This document shows positions 18,978 to 29,978 of a stretch of DNA of 64,000 nucleotides, piece by piece. Every line of letters starts with the position of its first letter. The first letter of the stretch is position 1. A program made the position numbers and the translations under genes. This stretch comes from Cyanophora paradoxa (lineage: Eukaryota > Glaucocystophyceae > Cyanophorales > Cyanophoraceae). The notes under the pieces were generated by a model. The model saw only the letters and a program-made list of their open reading frames with translations, searched no databases and had not been told where the DNA came from. The DNA lies in contig QPMI01000519.1 of NCBI GenBank assembly GCA_004431415.1, positions 62,001 through 126,000 on the forward strand, in the 5' to 3' direction.

Positions 18978-19780
18978 ATGGCCGCGCTTCTTGCGAACTA
19001 CTGGAAGACGCAGCGCGAGAACGAGGTCGTGAACAGCGTGCCCTCTGTGAAACTGCAGAACATTTTCGCGGAGAGGCCCGCTGCGCCCGAGATCAGCCCG
19101 TTCGGCGGCGTGAACGAGCCGCTGCCGCCCGCACCACCTCAGGAGCGCCAGCAGCAGCGCGAGGGCCACTGGCAAGGCCGCGGGCAGCGAGGGCGCGGGC
19201 ACTGGCACGGCCGCGGTCGGGGCCGCGGAGGACACGGCCACTACGCGCTCCCGCCCGGCCTCGTCTGCCCCGGTCCCGGGTTTCCGATCCTGCCCGCTGC
19301 GGCGTATGCGGCAGCCCAACAACACGTCGCCTCGCTTCCCTACAAGCGCGGCCGCGAGCTGATAGACGCAGAAGGCACGCCGCCCCGCCCAGCTCGCCCT
19401 GCTCGCGTGCCCCGCTGATCGGCGCGGCCCGGGGGCTGGGGCGCTGCACTGCGGCTGCAGGCGGCGACAAGGCGGACTGCGCGGAGCGGACGCGGCGGCG
19501 CATCGCGGCGATCGACGCGGAGCTGGCTGCGCTGCACGCGGAGCGGGAGGAGCTCGCGGCGTACCTGGTCGAGTTGGAGGAGCCCGCGGAGGAGCCCGCG
19601 GCGCCGGCCGGCGGGGAGGCCGCGGGGGAGGACGGGACGGCGGGCGAGGACGGGGCGGCGGGCGCCGCGGACACGGAGCCCACGCCCGCAGCTGCGGCCG
19701 CCTCGTCATCGTCACCGGCGCGTCCGCGGGGCGGAGGCGGCGGCCGCGGTCGCGGGGGGAAGCACCAGCGGCGTGGCTAG
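18978..19780 (+). CDS. RGG-box / coiled-coil protein, left copy (intact)
   Basis: It starts MAALLANYWKTQRENEVVNS. Residues 60-90 are an RG-rich block (GQRGRGHWHGRGRGRGGHGH), typical of RNA-binding proteins, and a Pro-rich segment follows. A short intron (about 19,409 to 19,470, GTGCC...AAG) joins to a charged helix (RRRIAAIDAELAALHAEREELAAYLVELEE), an acidic Glu/Pro stretch and a final RGGGGGRGRGG basic tail, with stop at 19,778-19,780. A nucleic-acid-binding role is likely from composition only. Family not recognised. It is transcribed divergently from the coiled-coil gene, sharing a 112-bp intergenic region. Confidence 0.6.
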
Positions 19781-20146
19781 CTATGTACAAGGGCAGCTAA
19801 GCAGCATCCCGGCCGTGTGTATAAATGCACACGAAGCTTTTAGCCGGTGGCTAGGCATGCCTCCGGTCCGCGCGCATGCCTCCGCGGCCGCCGGCCGACG
19901 CCCGGCGTACATGTATGACGGACTCAGCTGACGGGCTGCAGCTGCAGCTGAAGTCGGCGTTGCGATCAGGCGCTGGTGAGGGGGCGCCTGGCTGCGATCG
20001 GCGGTCAGCCGCCAGTGGCCAGCCGCGCGCCAGCAGTGAAGAGGGGTACGGGCGACTGCGCGTGCTGTGGAGCCGCCCGCCGCGCGCAGTCTGGCAGCTA
20101 TAGCTACTGGCAATTACTATCTACATAGGCAGCGTCATCGGCAGCA
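19781..20146. other. Intergenic region between RGG and F-box genes (left)
   Basis: 366 bp with GCATGC, GCAGCTGCAGCTG and TGTATAAATG motifs; no ORF of note. TGTATAAATGC at 19,818 could be a TATA-like element for the F-box gene. Duplicated at 26,013-26,379. Confidence 0.4.
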
Positions 20147-21149
20147 ATGGGCCCGAAGAAGAAAGGGAAGCAGCCGGCGAAGCGATCCAGGTCCTCGGAC
20201 GACGAGGAGAGCCCGGGCTCCGGCGCGCGGCGCCGGCTCGCCGACGACGCTCCGAGCTCGCAATTGGAGACCCTCCCGACCCCGTCCTGCAGCGCATCCT
20301 CACGTTCGTCGGCCTGCGCGAGTCGTGGAAGTGCGCCCGCGGCATCAGCAAGCGAATCCGGGCCATGCTCATCGCCAACGAGTGGGAACGGCTCTCGTTT
20401 CCCTGTGAGAATCCAAGCTTAAGAGCCCGGGCGGAACAGGGCCTCGCACAGGCGGCGGCACAGCTCGCCGAAGACATAGCTGGCTGGACGAAGCGGGCGA
20501 ATAGGGGACACGTGCGCGTGCAGAGCCTGTTCGTGGAGGCCCTCGATCTGCACCCCAAGCGCGAGCTCGTGCCGGCCCTCGTCGCGGCGCTGCCGGGCCT
20601 AAAGCACGTCGTGATCCGCCACGGCGACATCTCTGCCGGCATCCGCCGCGAGCCCTTCGACTTCTTCCCGAGCCCCTCTTCGCTGAAGACGCGGCACGAG
20701 TACGCGGCGGCGCTGCTGCGCGCCGCCGTCGCCTCCTCGGCCGCTACGCTCGCCGCCTTGGAGTTCGCGCTCGAGGTCGACGCGCTGAACGTCGAGGACG
20801 CCATCCGCGCGACGCCCGCCCCGAGTCTGCCTCTCGCCACTCCTCCTCCGCCTCGGGGCGCGTCTCACCTCCCGCGTGCGCGCTCAGCGGGGCGCCTGCA
20901 GCGGGGCTTCCTGACGCAGCTGGGGAAGCTCCCCGCGCTGCGCCGCCTGAACCTCGTGGGCTACTGCTCGATGGCGCCCGAGTTCGTGCGGGGCCTCGCC
21001 GGCGCCGCCCCGGGCCTCACCTCCTTCCACTTCGCCTCCGTGGGCCCCGAACGCGAGTTCCCCTCCGGCTCCGCCTTCGACGACAGCGCCGTGCGTCCCG
21101 TCCCGCCCGCCCGGCGCCCTCGGCCTCTGAAGGGCGAGCAGGGCGAGGG
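20147..21149 (+). pseudogene. F-box protein, left copy, truncated by duplication junction
   Basis: It starts MGPKKKGKQPAKRSRSSDDE as in the right copy. One C is missing at 20,275-20,277 (CCTCCCGAC against CCTCCCCGAC in the right copy), which throws the frame out inside the F-box at the LETLPDP motif. The gene is then cut at about 21,145, where the sequence passes into duplicated Ser/Pro-rich ORF DNA. It therefore lacks the downstream leucine-rich exons and cannot give the full product even if the one-base gap is a sequencing error. Confidence 0.85.
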
Positions 21150-21751
21150 CTCAACCTGTTGTTCGCCGTCGTTTGCAGTTCGACTGCCCGTCTCGACCCC
21201 GGTCGGCTTTAGTGATTCCTTTGACTGTCCTTTTGCCTGCTCTTGATCCGCCTGCTCCGCCTCCTGTGTCCTCCTCGACCTTGTGCCGTAGCTCTGCCCT
21301 TTCGCGTCGTCCTGCTTCGCCTCCGCCTCCGCGTCGTCTTGTTGTTCCTCTTACTTGTCTGCTTCCTGTTATTTATCTTTCTCAAATTTGTCCTCCGCTT
21401 CTTAGTGATGTAATTCCTTCCGATATTGATGGTATCTCTAGCTCTGGCTCTTCTTCGTATCAGTCATCCTCTGTCCCTAGCATAGATCTGCTCGATTTCT
21501 CGTCTCTTCTCGATCTGTCTAGATCTCGAGCTCTGTGTCTTTTCTTTTTATTGTCGATTTTGGCTCTTTGTCTTATCTTTCTTCGTGCTCTTGTCTTAGT
21601 TATTTTGCTTTTTTGTCTTTCGGCCCCCTGGGCAGCCCCCGCAGTGCTGGTGTCTAGAGACTGTGGCCGGTAATTCACCAAAAAAAAAGAGTGATTTTGA
21701 GTCAAACTTTTGGTCCTCTATATATATAGCTAATTTCCGGCTCCACTAATT

Positions 21752-23216
21752 ATCAGCGTCCAGCTATAGTATTTCATATATATATATATTCCGATGTTCC
21801 GAACTTCTTTTTTAAAATTATCGTATATCCAGATCTTTTTCTTCTTCTCCCAAAAACGTTGAAAAACAGTTTTAACGGTTCGCGTTTCGATCCGACGTTC
21901 CGAACTTTAAGATCTAGAACTGGCCGTCGGGGCCCGGGGGGCGGCGGCCCGCGCCGGCGGGGGCCCGGGGAGCTTGCACTGGGGCTGGTCCGAAATCTCA
22001 AGTCCTTGCACCGGGGCTGGGGGCTGGCCCTAGCGGCTTGGCCTCCCGAAATTTTCGGCTGGCCAGGCCAAGCTCCATCAAATCTGCCTCTTTGAGTACC
22101 CCATCCACGGGGAGAAAAGGAGGGCTTGGGGTCTGGCTTGGGCAGTTGGCTTGCCGGCTCTCGAAAACGGGCAAAAACCCTAGCCCGGCAAGCCGGGGTT
22201 TTGGCCGCGGCCAGGCCGCCTAGCCCAGGCGCCCCCCCGCGGGCCCCGCCCAAATTGAACGGCGAGCTAGCCGGTACCGGTTTGGCCGCCGGCCAGTGCC
22301 CATTGCTACTAGGCTAGGCGGCGGGTACGTCGATCCTTCGGCAGTCGGCCTTGGGGAAAGGAGAGGCCCTTAGGTCTGTTGGTCACTTGTCACAAAATTT
22401 TAGAAAGCGAAATTCGTATATTTGAAGACACCTACTACCCCATTTTAGACCCTGGGGAGCACGATGGTCCGGCCCGTTTTCCTATGAGAGGCCTCTAGTG
22501 GGCAGTAACAGCACGTCGAAAAGCACAGAAAAGCATTTTCCCGGAAAAAAAATCGAAAGCGCAAATCACATTGGCCTTCCAAGTCGAAATTTGAAAATTA
22601 TTAATTTGAAGAGACCGCACCCCATTCGCTTGGAAATAGTTTCCAAATTAACGGAGCGCCAAGTGGCCCGCCAGCAAATTTGTATGAGTCAGGGTCGTTG
22701 TGTGCCACGAGGTGGGTTTTAAATATACTTGATACGTTAGTTCAAAGATTATCAAAATAAACAATTTAGACAGAGCCTTATTAATGCGAATTACATTCAA
22801 ATGATTCATAGATAATTGTTAACCACCTCCAAAAAGCGCCGAAAGTCGTTTTCATTCAGCTGAGACGACCAATGGGCCCCTCGGGGCCTGTGCTCGGTAC
22901 AATTGCGGCCGATTGGGCCCCGCATCGATATCTGTACCCTTGCGGCACAATTCTGTACCCTCTTACGTACCTTGACCGAGTGGACCCTCCTGTTTCTCCT
23001 CCCCCCTCCCCCGTAACCGCGCGCGGTTGTGGGCCCCGTTTAAAAACAAAGAGCTGCCACCCTCACGCCTTGAAGCCCCAAGACCCAAGGCCACTCCTGC
23101 TCCGCAGGGACTCGCTTGTTTCACATATTCGGGACCGCGAGGCTGCCATAGTATGCCGAAACGCGCCGAACATTGATTCCGGGGGCCGGCCCGGCGGGCC
23201 GGGGGCCGGCGCGTGG
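21752..23216. other. Non-coding stretch in the right duplicate
   Basis: Near-identical copy of 15,512-16,980, differing by small indels in G/C or A runs. No gene seen. Confidence 0.6.
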
Positions 23217-25098
23217 TCAGGCGTCGACGGCCTTGGCGAGGAACTCCTTCAGCTGGCTCACCATCCCCCGCTCCTGCGCCCCCGCCCCCCGCCGGGATCA
23301 GAGAGCTTAATCCTAATGATTGAGAGGGGCCGCGAGGGCGCACGGAGCGGATGCGGGCGGCCTCCTCCTCGGCGCGCTTGAGGATCTCCGCCGCCGCCCG
23401 CTCCAGCCCCGCCGCCTCCTCCGCCTCCTGCCGCCCTGCCCCGCGCGCCCCACGCCCCGCGCCCCGTCAGCTCGCCCCGGGGGGGAGGGCGGGGGAACAC
23501 GAGGCGGGGGCCGGGGGTCTAGAGTGGGCGGGGGGGAAAACGAGGCGGGGGCCGGGGTTCTAGAGTGGGCGGGGGGCAGGGGGGGGCGGACGGAGGGCGG
23601 CGGCGTCGCGCTCCTGGGCCGCCCGCAGCTCCGCGGACTGCTCCGCCAGCTTCTGCACCGCCCCCGCCTTCTTCTGGATCTGCGGGGCGGCCCACAGTCC
23701 AGCTCAGCTTAAGCTTGTGCAAATCAAGCTTTGGAATCGTTCGGAAATATTAATAGAATCGCCTCGCGCTGGAAGTTCTTGTAGAGGTCCCGCACCGCGT
23801 CCTCCTCCTCTGCTCCCGACCGCGACGCGGTCGGAGGGGGGGGGGTACGGGTTCTCGCTGGGAGGGGGCGCGGGCACCGCGGACGCGCTTGGCGACGGCC
23901 TCGACGCGCTCCAGGAAGCCGCGCATGAGCTCCTTCCTGCGGAGAAGGAGCGATAAGCGAATCGAGGGCCGCACAGCCGGCTCGAGGAGCACTTACTTGC
24001 GCTTCTCCACGCGCGCGAGGACCGCTTTCTTCTCCTTCTCGAAGTCCGCCTGCGCGGCACGCGGGCGGGGGCCGGGTTTCCGAGTTCGAGCGCTCAGGTT
24101 CAAGTTCTAAATCCAATCTCGCCTTGGTCTGGCCGATGATCTGCTCGACCTTGCGCTTCTTCTGCTGAGCGCCCTTCCCGATCGCCTGCTTCAGCGTCGA
24201 GAAGAGGCCCCCCAGCCTGCGCGGATTCGAAGGCGCGGCCGCGGTAAGCATTTCGACAGGGCGCCGCTAAAAGCTCAAGCTTATGCGCGGCGGAGAATAT
24301 TGATTGGCCGGGCGGGACGCGTGCGGGCGGACCCCTCGACGGTCGAGCTGTCCTCCACGTCGCTCATGTCGCTGATGCCGCCAGCGACTCTGCGAAGCCG
24401 AGCCGATCGCGGGCGAGAAGTCCGTGAGGGGGATCCGGCCCAAGCGCGTGCTCGCGGAGCCGGCGCGAACCGCGGGACGGGGAAGCCTCGCGATCGAGAT
24501 CGAGGTCCAGATCGTCCTCCAGAACCGCCGATTTCAGGCCCCCTTCTTCGCGCCCGCCTTCGGCTTGCTGGGCCCGGCCGCCGCCGCCGTAGCCCCGGCC
24601 GTCGTCCCGCGGCCCTCTGCGCGAATTCGGGCGCCGTCAGTGACGCATGCTGGTTGAAAAGAAGCGGATGATGGACCGCCCGACCTGCAGCTGGCGCGCC
24701 CTTCTTCTTCTTGGTCGCGGCCGCTGGCTCTGAGTCGCCAGCTCCGATCTCATCCCACTGCGGGGCGATCGGGGAGAAGCAGGAGAGCAGGCGAGTCGCG
24801 AAATGAGCCCGAAGCTCGCCGGCGCCCAATGGCGGCCCTGCGGCGAGCGGGGGAAGCGCGCGGGCCACGAGCTCGCGCACGCACGTCGGCGTCGTCTTCG
24901 TCGGCTTTCGCGGCCGCCGCCGACGAAGAGGTAGCGCCTCCAGCTACGCGCGAAGCTCAGAGGCGCGCGGGGAGGCGGCAGGAGACCGATCGCACCTTTG
25001 GCGGCGCCCTTCTTCGGAGCGGGCTTCGCGGGCGCGCGCTTCGGGGGCGGCGACTCCTCGTAGTCCTCCTCGTCCTCGTTCGCCCGCTTCCGCGGCAT
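23217..25098 (-). CDS. Nuclear coiled-coil protein, right copy
   Basis: Duplicate of the gene at 16,981-18,865, with start MPRKRANEDEEDYEESPPPK at 25,098 and stop at 23,217-23,219. Exon sequences appear the same. Differences are one-base indels in non-coding G/C runs, such as the GGGG(G)ATCC run near 24,430. There is no sign of functional divergence. It keeps the 112-bp divergent arrangement with its own RGG gene copy, so both copies could be expressed. Confidence 0.6.
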
Positions 25099-25210
25099 CG
25101 CTCTTTTTTTCTTCGAATCGCTGTACGGGGGTCCTCTCATCGACTCACATCGAGCCAGACCAGATCCCGACAAATCCGGCCGGCGTCGAAAGCCCCGCCA
25201 TTGTGGAGCG

Positions 25211-26012
25211 ATGGCCGCGCTTCTTGCGAACTACTGGAAGACGCAGCGCGAGAACGAGGTCGTGAACAGCGTGCCCTCTGTGAAACTGCAGAACATTTTC
25301 GCGGAGAGGCCCGCTGCGCCCGAGATCAGCCCGTTCGGCGGCGTGAACGAGCCGCTGCCGCCCGCACCACCTCAGGAGCGCCAGCAGCAGCGCGAGGGCC
25401 ACTGGCAAGGCCGCGGGCAGCGAGGGCGCGGGCACTGGCACGGCCGCGGTCGGGGCCGCGGAGGACACGGCCACTACGCGCTCCCGCCCGGCCTCGTCTG
25501 CCCCGGTCCCGGGTTTCCGATCCTGCCCGCTGCGGCGTATGCGGCAGCCCAACAACACGTCGCCTCGCTTCCCTACAAGCGCGGCCGCGAGCTGATAGAC
25601 GCAGAAGGCACGCCGCCCCGCCCAGCTCGCCCTGCTCGCGTGCCCCGCTGATCGGCGCGGCCCGGGGGCTGGGGCGCTGCACTGCGGCTGCAGGCGGCGA
25701 CAAGGCGGACTGCGCGGAGCGGACGCGGCGGCGCATCGCGGCGATCGACGCGGAGCTGGCTGCGCTGCACGCGGAGCGGGAGGAGCTCGCGGCGTACCTG
25801 GTCGAGTTGGAGGAGCCCGCGGAGGAGCCCGCGGCGCCGGCCGGCGGGGAGGCCGCGGGGAGGACGGGACGGCGGGCGAGGACGGGGCGGCGGGCGCCGC
25901 GGACACGGAGCCCACGCCCGCAGCTGCGGCCGCCTCGTCATCGTCACCGGCGCGTCCGCGGGGCGGAGGCGGCGGCCGCGGTCGCGGGGGGAAGCACCAG
26001 CGGCGTGGCTAG
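25211..26012 (+). CDS. RGG-box / coiled-coil protein, right copy (frame shifted)
   Basis: Same gene as 18,978-19,780, but a run of five G in the left copy (19,624-19,628) is four G here (25,857-25,860). This shifts the frame just after the Glu-rich helix and replaces the C-terminal RGG tail. Either this copy is damaged or one G was lost in assembly; the left copy is intact. Confidence 0.55.
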
Positions 26013-26379
26013 CTATGTACAAGGGCAGCTAAGCAGCATCCCGGCCGTGTGTATAAATGCACACGAAGCTTTTAGCCGGTGGCTAGGCATGCCTCCGGTC
26101 CGCGCGCATGCCTCCGCGGCCGCCGGCCGACGCCCGGCGTACATGTATGACGGACTCAGCTGACGGGCTGCAGCTGCAGCTGAAGTCGGCGTTGCGATCA
26201 GGCGCTGGTGAGGGGGGCGCCTGGCTGCGATCGGCGGTCAGCCGCCAGTGGCCAGCCGCGCGCCAGCAGTGAAGAGGGGTACGGGCGACTGCGCGTGCTG
26301 TGGAGCCGCCCGCCGCGCGCAGTCTGGCAGCTATAGCTACTGGCAATTACTATCTACATAGGCAGCGTCATCGGCAGCA
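26013..26379. other. Intergenic region between RGG and F-box genes (right)
   Basis: Copy of 19,781-20,146 with one extra G near 26,213; no gene. Confidence 0.4.
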
Positions 26380-29112
26380 ATGGGCCCGAAGAAGAAAGGG
26401 AAGCAGCCGGCGAAGCGATCCAGGTCCTCGGACGACGAGGAGAGCCCGGGCTCCGGCGCGCGGCGCCGGCTCGCCGACGACGCTCCGAGCTCGCAATTGG
26501 AGACCCTCCCCGACCCCGTCCTGCAGCGCATCCTCACGTTCGTCGGCCTGCGCGAGTCGTGGAAGTGCGCCCGCGGCATCAGCAAGCGAATCCGGGCCAT
26601 GCTCATCGCCAACGAGTGGGAACGGCTCTCGTTTCCCTGTGAGAATCCAAGCTTAAGAGCCCGGGCGGAACAGGGCCTCGCACAGGCGGCGGCACAGCTC
26701 GCCGAAGACATAGCTGGCTGGACGAAGCGGGCGAATAGGGGACACGTGCGCGTGCAGAGCCTGTTCGTGGAGGCCCTCGATCTGCACCCCAAGCGCGAGC
26801 TCGTGCCGGCCCTCGTCGCGGCGCTGCCGGGCCTAAAGCACGTCGTGATCCGCCACGGCGACATCTCTGCCGGCATCCGCCGCGAGCCCTTCGACTTCTT
26901 CCCGAGCCCCTCTTCGCTGAAGACGCGGCACGAGTACGCGGCGGCGCTGCTGCGCGCCGCCGTCGCCTCCTCGGCCGCTACGCTCGCCGCCTTGGAGTTC
27001 GCGCTCGAGGTCGACGCGCTGAACGTCGAGGACGCCATCCGCGCGACGCCCGCCCCGAGTCTGCCTCTCGCCACTCCTCCTCCGCCTCGGGGCGCGTCTC
27101 ACCTCCCGCGTGCGCGCTCAGCGGGGCGCCTGCAGCGGGGCTTCCTGACGCAGCTGGGGAAGCTCCCCGCGCTGCGCCGCCTGAACCTCGTGGGCTACTG
27201 CTCGATGGCGCCCGAGTTCGTGCGGGGCCTCGCCGGCGCCGCCCCGGGCCTCACCTCCTTCCACTTCGCCTCCGTGGGCCCCGAACGCGAGTTCCCCTCC
27301 GGCTCCGCCTTCGACGACAGCGCCGTGCGTCCCGTCCCGCCCGCCCGGCGCCCTCGGCCTCTGAAGGGCGAGCAGGACGAGGAGGGCGAGGGGCAGGGGG
27401 AGGCGGCGGGAGAGGCGGCGGCGGGGGCCGCGGCCCTCGGCGCCATCGTCGAGGCCGTCGCCGAGGGCCTCCCCAACCTCGAGGTCCGCCCCGCCCCGCC
27501 CCCCGCGGAGTCTCAAGCAAGCCGATGCCCCGCCTGACCTCGCTCCGCTGCGCCGCGCCGGGGCAGGAGCTGGACGTGGGGTGGACCGGCTCGAGCGTGG
27601 GGCCGGGCCCGCTGGAGACCGTCGGCCGCCTCCGGTCCCTCCGCCACCTCTGTGCGCGTCCGCGGCGCCCCGACGCTACGGGGCCGCCGCTTTGCCCCGG
27701 AGAACATGTAGCCCGGCGGCTTCTCGCCCCCCTAGAGCGCTGCACGGCTCTGCTGCGCGCCGCGCCGCCCCGTCGGCGCCCCGGAAAGCCGACTCGAGCG
27801 CGCAGTGGTGCGCTGCAGCGAGCTGGCGAGGGGCGCGCTGCCCGGCCTCGTGCGGGGCCTGGGGCCCCAACCGGCCCTCGCCCACCTCGAGATCCGCGAG
27901 CTGGTCCGCCCGCCCGCCCCTCCGCCCGCCCGCCCGCCCGGCGCTCCGGCGGGGGCCGGGGCCCGGCCCAGCGGCGGCGCCCCTCACGCCCGGCGTACAG
28001 CACGGCTCCATATCCTTCGAGGGCCAGCTCGAGGCGCTCCGGAGGGTGGTGCTCGCCGCCCCCGGCCCCGCCCCGCTGAGCCCTCGCGCCCCGCGCCCCG
28101 CTGAGGGGCCGCGGGGCAGAGCTCGCTGCGGCGGCTGGAGATCGAGCCGATCGACGTCGAGCCGGCCGCCTGGGCCGCCCTCGGCACCCTCAGCCAGGTG
28201 CGCGCCCGGCGGCCCCCGCGCTCAGCTCTGCGCGCGCGGCCCGCCGCGCCGGCGGCCGACGGGACGCGCGTGCAGCTGGAGCACCTGTGGATCCGCGCGA
28301 GGGTCGCGGGCGTCACGGAGGGCTGGCGCTGGACCTTCCCCGCGGCCTTCCCGCGGCTCCGGACGCTGACGCTGGTGGTGGACGGCTGCGCGGGGCCCGA
28401 CCAGTCGGTCTTCTTCGACGCGCTGGCCGGCCAGCTGGCCGAGCCCTGCCCCTGGGGCCTCCGCGACCTCACTATCGACGTGCGCCCCGCGGCGGCCGCC
28501 GTGGAAGCTCGCCGGCCCTCGCGGCGCGGGGCGCGGGGCGAGCGGGCGGGGCGGGGCGCAGGTCGTGCCCACGCCGTGCCGCTGCGACTCGTGCGACGAC
28601 GGGACGGGCCAGGCGGCGCTCTCCGCCGCCCTCGGCCGCCTCCTCGCCCTCGACGCCATCCGGCGCGCCCTCGTGAGCTACGACCGCCTCTCGCTCGATC
28701 CGCGCCGGGGCGGCGCCGTGCCCGAGCTGGAGGCGCTGGCGGGGTGCACCCGCCTCGCCCGCCTGCACCTCGAGACCCACGTCGACGCCCCGCTGAAGGC
28801 CGCCGAGGCCGACGCGTTCGCGCCCCTCGGGGGCCTCCCCGCGGAGGGGCGCAAGTTCAGCGTGATGGCCTCCGCGGGGGCGGCCAGCAAGGTCGCCGCC
28901 ACCCGCCTCCGCGCGCTGCTCCCGGGCTGGCTCGTCCAGGTGCGAGCGACCCCGACGCCCCTGGCCTGCCGCCCGCCAGCCCTGCCCCGCCCGTGCTCAG
29001 GCGCGCCGCGCCGCGCGCGCGCGCGCAGATCCCGGAGCGGCAGAAGCGCAGCGAGATGCGCATGACCCCCGCCGCCGCTTTCTTCGGCATGATCCAGGTC
29101 AGCCAAGGTTAG
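26380..29112 (+). CDS. F-box protein with leucine-rich C-terminal region
   Basis: Start MGPKKKGKQPAKRSRSSDDE, a basic nuclear-type head. Residues about 41-75 (LETLPDPVLQRILTFVGLRESWKCARGISKRI) match the F-box pattern, so the protein probably recruits targets to an SCF ubiquitin ligase by binding Skp1. A first exon of about 380 residues has Leu-rich units (LPGLKHVVIRHGDI, LGKLPALRRLNLVGYCS, GAAPGLTSFHFASVG). Further exons separated by GTGCG/GTCCG introns add more units: LTSLRCAAPGQELDVGW, LRSLRHL, PALAHLEIREL, SSLRRLEIEPIDVEPAAW, FPRLRTLTLVVDGC, WGLRDLTIDV, CTRLARLHLETHV. The last exon ends FFGMIQVSQG with stop at 29,110-29,112. LRR-type substrate binding is inferred. The 5' part is duplicated at 20,147. 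Confidence 0.75.
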
Positions 29113-29153
29113 AAGGATCGAGGAGTGCAGCTGAGCTCGAGCTCGATTTCACA

Positions 29154-29189
<36 letters not shown>
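29154..29189 (+). repeat. Poly(G) run of 36
   Basis: An uninterrupted run of 36 G in the 343-bp convergent intergenic region between the F-box gene and the remodeller gene. No other feature seen in 29,113-29,455. Confidence 0.95.
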
Positions 29190-29455
29190 CTGCGGGGCGG
29201 CGAAAAAGAGCGGCGGCCCGGCGGAAGGCTTGAGCGGCGAGCACCAGCCAGGGGTCCACTCATGTGAAATTGCAATTCAATCGGATTGTACAAGGTGCTT
29301 CTGTTCCAGCCTATGGAAACTAAGCTATCACGCATTCGAGATCGCATCTGCCAGGGAGGGGCCCCCGGGGCGCCCTGCCCAAAAAAACCGACTGCCGAAA
29401 AAGAGAGCTGTCTAGAAAAAGGAATCTCACTGCCAACTCGGGCCGCTTGGGGGGC

Positions 29456-29939
29456 CTACCGCAGCGCGTCATGCACTGCGCGGGGGTCAGGAGGGGCGGA
29501 CGGGGCGGGCGAGACGGGCGCACCCGGGGGCAGGCCGAGGAAGGCCCGCAGGTCCGGGAGCATGGGGGCCGGCACGCTCCGCTGCCAGACCTCGGCGCTC
29601 AACTCCCGCAGCTGCGCGCGTGGCGGCGGCGGTCAGAGAAGAAGAAAGGGGGGGCGGGGCGGGGCGGGGCGGGCCTGGCCGGCGGTCTCGACCCACTCGT
29701 TCTGGAGGGTGTCGACGACGGGGCGGACCTCGTCCACGCTGCGGCCCGCCCACCCCGCGAACTCCTCCATGCACGCCCGGATCGGCGTCTCCGACGGCAC
29801 CGCCGGCGGCCCCGCCCCCGCCCCCGGCCCCGGCCCCGCCGCCCCCGCCTCCGCCGCCTCCGCCGACGCCGGCGCCGCTGTCCCGGGCTGCACCACCTGC
29901 AACCGCTGCACCGAGACGCCCTGCTGGGGCCGCGGGCGC

Positions 29940-29978
<39 letters not shown>

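Larger units (their letters stand above)
14909..21149 (+). repeat. Tandem segmental duplication, left unit (about 6.24 kb)
   Basis: From CTCAACCTG at 14,909 onward the sequence repeats at 21,150 with nearly complete identity, offset 6,241 at the start and 6,233 later because of small indels. The unit carries the 3' half of the Ser/Pro-rich ORF, a non-coding stretch, the coiled-coil gene, the RGG gene and the first part of the F-box gene. Confidence 0.97.
21150..27391 (+). repeat. Tandem segmental duplication, right unit
   Basis: Second copy of 14,909-21,149. The junction at 21,143-21,150 joins the inside of the F-box gene to the inside of the Ser/Pro-rich ORF, so only the right unit keeps the complete F-box gene. 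The right limit is between 27,376 and 27,391, blurred by short GAGG/GCGAGG repeats. Confidence 0.95.

Noticed and set aside
18596-19780. Single 394-residue plus-strand frame
   Set aside because: Its first half is antisense to the coiled-coil gene and in a different frame from the RGG protein start; only its C-terminal part is real, as the second exon of the RGG gene.
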